A stretch of 64,000 nucleotides of DNA from Pycnococcus provasolii. Taxonomy: Eukaryota; Chlorophyta; Pseudoscourfieldiophyceae; Pseudoscourfieldiales; Pycnococcaceae. The position numbers and the translations under genes are program-made. This document shows positions 60,101 through 64,000 of this stretch, one piece after another; the stretch's first letter is position 1; the number at the start of each line of letters is the position of its first letter. The notes beneath the pieces are model-generated. The model was not told the DNA's origin and searched no databases. It was given only the letters and a program-made list of their open reading frames with translations. The stretch spans positions 930,001 to 994,000 of the forward strand of contig OW568863.1 in assembly GCA_938743325.2 (NCBI GenBank), in the 5' to 3' direction.

Positions 60101-62102
60101 GGGCGGGGAGCATCCACCACCCCTCCTTCGTGCCATCGGCAAGCTGTGCCTGCACTTCCGATGTGGTTGGTGAGCTAACACCCCCGGTGCCGCGTCGCAG
60201 CGTCCGCGCCGCGAAAGTCCCAAAGCACGCACCGAGCTCCTTTGCCGCCTCGCGACGCACCCCGCCGCGCTTGTCACGCAGGCGCGATCCGATGGATCGC
60301 AGCGCAATGGGTTCCACAGCTGACGGATCGGCACGATCGAGCGCACAGAGCAGCCCAACCGCCGCGGTGCGCACCTTCTCGTCAGGATCGATGAGACGGC
60401 CGCTGACGTACGTAATCGCCGTCCGGCGCGCACTCGAATCCAGCTTCACCACGGCGGGTGCATCATCGTCGCCAGCATCTACCAGGGGAGTGGCTGCTGT
60501 CGTCGTCGCCGCCGCCTTGCGCTTCCCGGTTGTGATGGCAGCGGCATCACCCTGCGGCAGCAACCACTTGCGCAGCCACTCAATCGCATGAGCGCGCAGG
60601 CTGGCGTCGCGGTCGATGCATCGGCGCAGAAACTGCGGCACAAGCTCAGGCGCATCGCCAAGGAGGTTCTCCGCACCTCCGCCGGACACGAGCGATCCCA
60701 CGCAGTCCATCGCGCGTGCTCGCGACGTGGCGTCATCAGCCTCCAGCTCGTGCACCAAGCACGGCAGCACGGGCGCCACGATGCCGGGAACGCACGTGTA
60801 CAGACTGGCCACCACCTCGTGAACGTCGTCGCGCACGTCGCTCCGTGCCACCTCATGCGCGGCGACGCCGCCTGCGCCCGATCCACGCGACGACGTTGGC
60901 GCAAGCGCCGACGCGAGGAATCGCTGGATGCGCGGCGCGAGCCGTGCTTCGCACCGCGCGAGCACAGCTCCCGCAAGCTGGCGATGTCTTGCGCCGTCGC
61001 CGCGTCGTGTGAGCGGCACGAGCAGCGCGTCGAGAAGGCTCTGCGAGATCTCGTCGGGATCCGTCTCGTCGAAGATGGACGCGAAGATGTCGAGGACGTT
61101 TGGCCCCGCGACATTCATTGTCTCGCGGCTTGCGCTCGCCTCGCTGAGCAGGCTCCTCGCGAGCTCGACGAGCACGTCGTCCGACTCGAGGTCAAGTAGA
61201 AGCACCGCGCACTTCGTCTCCGCGAGCACCTGAAGAATTGCCTGCACTCTCTGCGCGGCGGCGGCGCCTCCGTTGACCCCTGCATCCAGGCGCGGCATTG
61301 CGGCGGAGACGAGGAGGCGGAATACCTCCTCCACCTGCTCGTCGTTGTACGGCGCGTCCGGGGAGTAGAGGCGCAGGATGTGCACCGTGCACACGCTGAC
61401 GAGCAGCCTCACGTCTCGGTCATCGTGTCGCATGAGTGAGCTCGTGACGATGAGCTTGGCGAACGCGGCGTTCGCCCTCCTGTCCGCAAATGTGAAGCTC
61501 GCCGTGTTTGCGAGGTGCTCCGCGCACTGCTTGAGCGTCTTTGTCATCAACGATGCGTCGTCGAGGTTTGCCAGCTGCTTGTTGGCTAAATGGACGAGTT
61601 CGTCGAGAGCGGATGCTGCTTTTGCTGTTGTCGTTTTCTTGGAGGCATTTGCGGCAGGAGCAGGAGCTTTCTCCTCTTCTTTTCCCTCGTTCTCCTCCTC
61701 CTCCATGTCTACGTCGTCTGCGAGCAGCTGCTTACGCGTTTGACGCGGCTTATCAGCAGCTTTTTGGTTTGTTCGTTTCGAGGCGGTGGCAGCAGAAGCA
61801 GCAGCTTCATTATTGGCAGGCTTATTTTTCGTCAAATCACCCGCGAGCGCCGCCCGCGAGCGCGAGGACGAAGCAGGTTTGCTGAATTCTCGCAAAGACG
61901 CTTGTCGTGACTTAGAAGCAGGGAGAGACGTTGTAGCAAGATTAGTGTTCGTAGAAGCGAGCACATGACCCTGAGCCCTCCCAGCAGGACCCTGACCCTT
62001 CTCAGAATCAGCAGGAGCAGCAGCCAATGGAGGCCCTTGGAGGGCAATGGAGGCTGCAGCAGCAGCAGCAGCTCGACGCTGAGGACGGCTATGACCGGAC
62101 AT
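57120..62102 (-). CDS. PDS5: PDS5 sister-chromatid cohesion regulator
   Basis: A 1660-residue HEAT-repeat protein from ATG 62102; an earlier ATG at 62285 would translate a G-run (polyproline) and is disfavoured. Diagnostic PDS5 segments lie after a ~170-residue Ala/Ser/Lys-rich leader: SLMRHDDRDVRLLVSVCTVH followed by ILRLYSPDAPYNDEQVEEVF, LQVLAETKCAVLLLDLESDD and NVLDIFASIFDETDPDEISQ. HEAT-like helical pairs continue for ~1200 residues (ARAMDCVGSLVSG, LRAHAIEWLRKWLLP, VRTAAVGLLCALDRADP). The C-terminal ~150 residues alternate acidic blocks (DNDDEEDDEDMED) and basic blocks (TRQTRRR), as in other PDS5 and chromatin proteins. PDS5 binds cohesin with WAPL/SCC1 and controls loop release and cohesion. 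The gene is intronless. Confidence 0.88.
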   Translation of the reverse strand: MSGHSRPQRRAAAAAAASIALQGPPLAAAPADSEKGQGPAGRAQGHVLASTNTNLATTSLPASKSRQASLREFSKPASSSRSRAALAGDLTKNKPANNEAAASAATASKRTNQKAADKPRQTRKQLLADDVDMEEEENEGKEEEKAPAPAANASKKTTTAKAASALDELVHLANKQLANLDDASLMTKTLKQCAEHLANTASFTFADRRANAAFAKLIVTSSLMRHDDRDVRLLVSVCTVHILRLYSPDAPYNDEQVEEVFRLLVSAAMPRLDAGVNGGAAAAQRVQAILQVLAETKCAVLLLDLESDDVLVELARSLLSEASASRETMNVAGPNVLDIFASIFDETDPDEISQSLLDALLVPLTRRGDGARHRQLAGAVLARCEARLAPRIQRFLASALAPTSSRGSGAGGVAAHEVARSDVRDDVHEVVASLYTCVPGIVAPVLPCLVHELEADDATSRARAMDCVGSLVSGGGAENLLGDAPELVPQFLRRCIDRDASLRAHAIEWLRKWLLPQGDAAAITTGKRKAAATTTAATPLVDAGDDDAPAVVKLDSSARRTAITYVSGRLIDPDEKVRTAAVGLLCALDRADPSAVEPIALRSIGSRLRDKRGGVRREAAKELGACFGTFAARTLRRGTGGVSSPTTSEVQAQLADGTKEGWWMLPALVAASVDSASAATTTRASAEIVSADDVFPSEWCTPTRSSPRAYAASWMLAAGEAFRAEGGAASPAAMALRRSVATLLATKKRVHDGVAWFLRKRRADAGAAESVVGQPARTLATYFPEPEKAREHLLRMARCKDRRAFAALDVLLDVVGSSQAQRKAAASDACARFATAPPSATETAGGNKAYGEHVAGLVARLGTACIGGDVLAALCGLVRDLAVASTSGGGGKRARGGTVDMSPAVRAAISGAFCVLELASLHFPSILGASSSSFLALLEFGKASSPEILEHCLALLMAPGGRTLLSGLEAPELDRALKCCISGVPTEVVPSEKARAARRAAAGAIMALRHAAESAQVAKDAEAASVAEAAMEDFARDWRTRFEARPSDAHATTVVGLLAQAFPDCTGGEVSSQPQQSRGKGKRAAASADSPMSSGVASSLWALAPSRCVVKRRGTSSPAAAELHSCAAAAETCALALGAWSPAAHGKEAITPARDETTARVAALCGAIARLFEPAAAAAAAKDADGELALESLARAVPVLAKRHAAAFPFSLYEALAAVCVHESADVRSRVGSVVNSLITFNVTANAYAPSSEARPAPRAARFLALAALRLAHLGTFTAGEADHLRSDVRSATAAVRRDRAMHERTARQAQENAQGTTSHTAVAMRTDMDPAYCFAYLLPAFARSANLEANGTALEESSTTRLLRSCYALFEACLASSSSDGSAIASARQSLAVLRKTLACIRLAGDANDASATSALWLSADVAFVALERWLEESGHGARLAFGAPTSAALPEHAVRLPTWCYRNAQAGDSSSVKVPMGPLGASVPDADAVPSEREVAPHVDGMAAQEGKPRRTRKAAGGGGTAAPRAKKARRAPGGRADAAADNDDEEDDEDMEDAEVTRPSPQPIRHQRATRAAVAAGVAIVEEEEEEDGFEEAPAARGQKSAKETPAFDIDEEEDDDEEESSGLFGNFKKMIKRNPARVAAEKEAKAKATTRQTRRR

Positions 62103-62135
62103 GGCGCGAAGTCTGATGTATGTGAGTCTGGTCCT

Positions 62136-62153
62136 GGGGGGGGGGGGGGGGGG
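62136..62153. repeat. Poly-G tract in PDS5 5' region
   Basis: About 18 consecutive G on the plus strand, 34-51 bases upstream of the PDS5 ATG. Confidence 0.95.
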
Positions 62154-62392
62154 AGCCGGAACCGAAAGACAAGAATACGTTGGCGCGAGTTCCGATTCCC
62201 TGGCAGCCTGGGTGGGGGCAGAAGTGGAAAGGGTGATGGAATTTTCCCCGGGGAAATTTATTTTTTGAAAATAAAACTGGCACATGGCGTAAGTGCAAAA
62301 GGTGGGAGAGGAGAGGAGCCCAAGGCAGCCGGGGGCGGGGGGCTGCCGGGGGCGGGGGACTCTGGGCAGGCGACTACCCTCGTCTTAACTAG

Positions 62393-62408
62393 CTAGGGTT
62401 AGGGTTAG
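62393..62408 (+). repeat. Telomere-like CTAGGGTTAGGGTTAG
   Basis: Two TTAGGG-type units about 290 bases upstream of PDS5, like those at 9921 and 23023. Confidence 0.85.
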
Positions 62409-62647
62409 CACTTCACTTACCAGCACGTCAAGCAGTCATGACGCTCGTCTTCAAGAGGGACAAGGACCAAGTAAAAGGTAAGCTTACATACTGTACTGTA
62501 CAGTATGTCGTCTTGTGACAGACAAGTAAGTACTGTACTGCATGACAAACAAAATCTGTTTGTTTACTTGTTTTCTATCCTATATAAGCGTGCGTTCGTT
62601 ACACTTACTGAATAGACTAGGTAGATACTAACAACCCAATCAATTAA

Positions 62648-64000
62648 TTAAATCGACGATGCAATCTTCGCGTGCGCAGCCTCCGCCTCAGCATAGCACT
62701 CGTTGACGTCGGTTGTCTTGCCAAGCTTGTAGACGTCCTGGAACGACATCGGGTTGCCGTTGTCCATCTGCTTCTTGAACACCTTTCCGCCGTCCGTCGA
62801 TGTCGTCGACTTCATGACGAGCTTCTCCTGGCCGGGAATGAATACATTCGTCACAACCTCGCCATCCTCGAGCACGAGATCGCCGTCGTGAGCGACGTTG
62901 TACAGGACGACGCCCTTGCCCTTCACGCTCTTCGCCGTCACGTTCACGAGAATGCAGCCCTCGACGTCGCACGTTCCGATCGTGCAGTTGTTCAGCACGC
63001 TGCCCTTGATCGACCCGCCCTTGATATTGCATGCCATCGCAAGCGAGTCGGCGCTCAGCTCAGCGCTCACGCTTCCGCCAAACGCGTTGCCCAGGCTCTC
63101 GGGAATGTTGAGGAATTTCCTGTATGCGCGGCCTGCGGCACTCTGCTCCGTCGCGAGTCGCGTGTTTGTGATGAACAGCGACAGCTTTCCGTAGTCCCAC
63201 CAGTACCCTTCTGTTCCCACCGGGATGGCGCCGAACACGCCCTTTTCGGTCGGCAGCTTCGCCTTGACGCCCTGCATGCGGTCCCAATGTGCTTTCGCCT
63301 CCTCCTCGGTGAACTCCTCCTTCGACACCATGATGTTTGCATACGCATCCTTCGCGAGCGTGAGCGGCATCCAGAAGTGCGGGTCGCTGTCCATCTTCGA
63401 CTCGTGACCGGCAAGTTCCGCGGCGAACTCCTCGAGAAGCACCGTGATCAGATCGGAGCTCATCGAGAACGAGCCAAGGCTGGGTCCGACGAGCTTCACG
63501 GAGCCGAGCCCCTTCAGCAGCTCCATCGCCATGTCGTAGGAAACCTTCTCCACCTGAGCGGCGTCGCCTTCATCATTCACGGCGATGAGTCCGTATGTGT
63601 CGAGTCCCTTCGCCTTCCAGTCGTCCGCGCTGGGCATGGGCCCAAGCTGCGCGAGGATGTCCGCGTGGTGGCTTCCCGACGGGTTGTGCCCGGCACTCGG
63701 CACGAACACCTGGTCGCCCCAGAAGACGGAGACGCGACCGGACCGCAGGGGCGCGTAAACGCCCGTCTGCTGCACCACCGCCTCGAGGATCGTGAGGCCC
63801 TGCTTCTTGCCGTCCACCGTCACGATGCTCGGCAGCTTCACGCCAGGCTTGTTGTTGTTCTCCGCGCCGGGCAGCGGCGCGAGGCGCGTTCCCTTACCCG
63901 CGGTGTGGTACATGCCCACGGATCCTCCGTCGGCGAGCAGTTTCTGGATGTCGACGTTCTTCGTCTCCTTTGCCACCTTGCACGCCTTGTGGAAGGCGTA
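62648..64000 (-). CDS. Sugar-nucleotide pyrophosphorylase-like protein, 5' end beyond window
   Basis: The minus-strand frame is open to base 64000 (visible part begins YAFHKACKVAKETKN), so the N-terminus is outside the window; 450 residues are visible. It has the nucleotidyltransferase signature HTAGKGTRLAPLPGAENNNK followed by PGVKLPS (GxGTRLxPL...KP type), then VSVFWGDQVFVPSAGH as the likely metal/nucleotide Asp region. A C-terminal stretch of short repeats (AMACNIKGGSIKGSVLNNCT, IGTCDVEGCILVNV) looks like a left-handed beta-helix, as in ADP-glucose and GDP-mannose pyrophosphorylases. This suggests synthesis of an NDP-sugar from a sugar 1-phosphate; which sugar and nucleotide cannot be told. 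Confidence 0.75.
   Translation of the reverse strand, partial: YAFHKACKVAKETKNVDIQKLLADGGSVGMYHTAGKGTRLAPLPGAENNNKPGVKLPSIVTVDGKKQGLTILEAVVQQTGVYAPLRSGRVSVFWGDQVFVPSAGHNPSGSHHADILAQLGPMPSADDWKAKGLDTYGLIAVNDEGDAAQVEKVSYDMAMELLKGLGSVKLVGPSLGSFSMSSDLITVLLEEFAAELAGHESKMDSDPHFWMPLTLAKDAYANIMVSKEEFTEEEAKAHWDRMQGVKAKLPTEKGVFGAIPVGTEGYWWDYGKLSLFITNTRLATEQSAAGRAYRKFLNIPESLGNAFGGSVSAELSADSLAMACNIKGGSIKGSVLNNCTIGTCDVEGCILVNVTAKSVKGKGVVLYNVAHDGDLVLEDGEVVTNVFIPGQEKLVMKSTTSTDGGKVFKKQMDNGNPMSFQDVYKLGKTTDVNECYAEAEAAHAKIASSI

Larger units (their letters stand above)
62103..62647. promoter_or_regulatory. PDS5 upstream region with G-run and telomere-like motif
   Basis: 545 bases between PDS5 and the next minus-strand gene. 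It contains an ~18-base G-run at 62136-62153, CTAGGGTTAGGGTTAG at 62393-62408, and TACTGTAC palindromes between 62488 and 62540. Confidence 0.6.

Noticed and set aside
59090-60178. Long Arg-rich ORF antisense to PDS5
   Set aside because: Shadow frame; composition is Arg/His/Pro-rich with no motif, while PDS5 motifs run through the same bases.
62103-62285. A 61-residue N-terminal extension of PDS5
   Set aside because: It would translate an 18-base G-run into polyproline and resembles a 5' UTR; the ATG at 62102 starts a basic Ala-rich leader.

Overview
The window looks like nuclear DNA of a chlorophyte green alga, probably a prasinophyte-grade marine picoalga; the genus cannot be settled by eye. 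The evidence is a plastid triose-phosphate/phosphate translocator, a chloroplast flavodiiron protein (FLVB type), a type-B response regulator with receiver plus GARP Myb domain, a KNOX/TALE homeobox gene, a class II sirtuin, proline-rich surface proteins, G/C-rich third codon positions, compact intron-poor genes on both strands, and the pentamer TGTAA (the green-algal polyadenylation signal) within about 10-200 bases after many stop codons.

Layout. 1-6.4 kb: a left-truncated 2OG-Fe(II) dioxygenase, then, on the minus strand, the response regulator and a two-exon KNOX gene whose intron carries a (CA)48 microsatellite. 6.4-13.2 kb: a secreted C1q-like protein, a small unrecognised gene beside an AT-rich stretch, a WW-PUB-ZZ adaptor preceded by telomere-like repeats, and a sirtuin. 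13.2-18 kb: a coiled-coil protein and an F-box protein, convergent. 18-31 kb: FLVB, a patch of broken ORFs and G-runs, a cytochrome b5-acyl-CoA dehydrogenase fusion ending in ARM, a GT29 sialyltransferase-like protein, a GT8 transferase, an acyl-CoA synthetase ending in SKL, a small possible gene, and the triose-phosphate translocator. 31.3-45.6 kb: one uninterrupted 14.4-kb reading frame for a giant IPT/PA14/G8/beta-helix single-pass membrane protein. Divergent from it, 46.4-49.5 kb holds a beta-propeller/polyproline/Thr-rich membrane protein with one 76-base intron. 49.5-54.5 kb: a small unknown gene, an XPA-like repair protein, an LCM-type methyltransferase, a TRM9-like tRNA methyltransferase and a small multipass membrane protein. 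54.6-64 kb: a MATE transporter, the cohesin regulator PDS5, and a nucleotidyltransferase running off the right edge.

Functional themes. Two genes encode fatty-acid-activating and -oxidising enzymes that both end in peroxisomal targeting tripeptides. Two divergent neighbours encode cell-surface proteins of similar architecture, with a possibly shared juxtamembrane module. FLVB and the translocator serve photosynthesis. KNOX and type-B regulators are developmental or signalling transcription factors. XPA and PDS5 act in genome maintenance.

No rRNA, CRISPR array, retrovirus-like element or intact transposon was recognised. The most novel-looking items are the giant receptor and its neighbour, the apparent XPA, the WW-PUB-ZZ protein, the algal C1q-like protein, and the peroxisome-targeted b5-ACAD.
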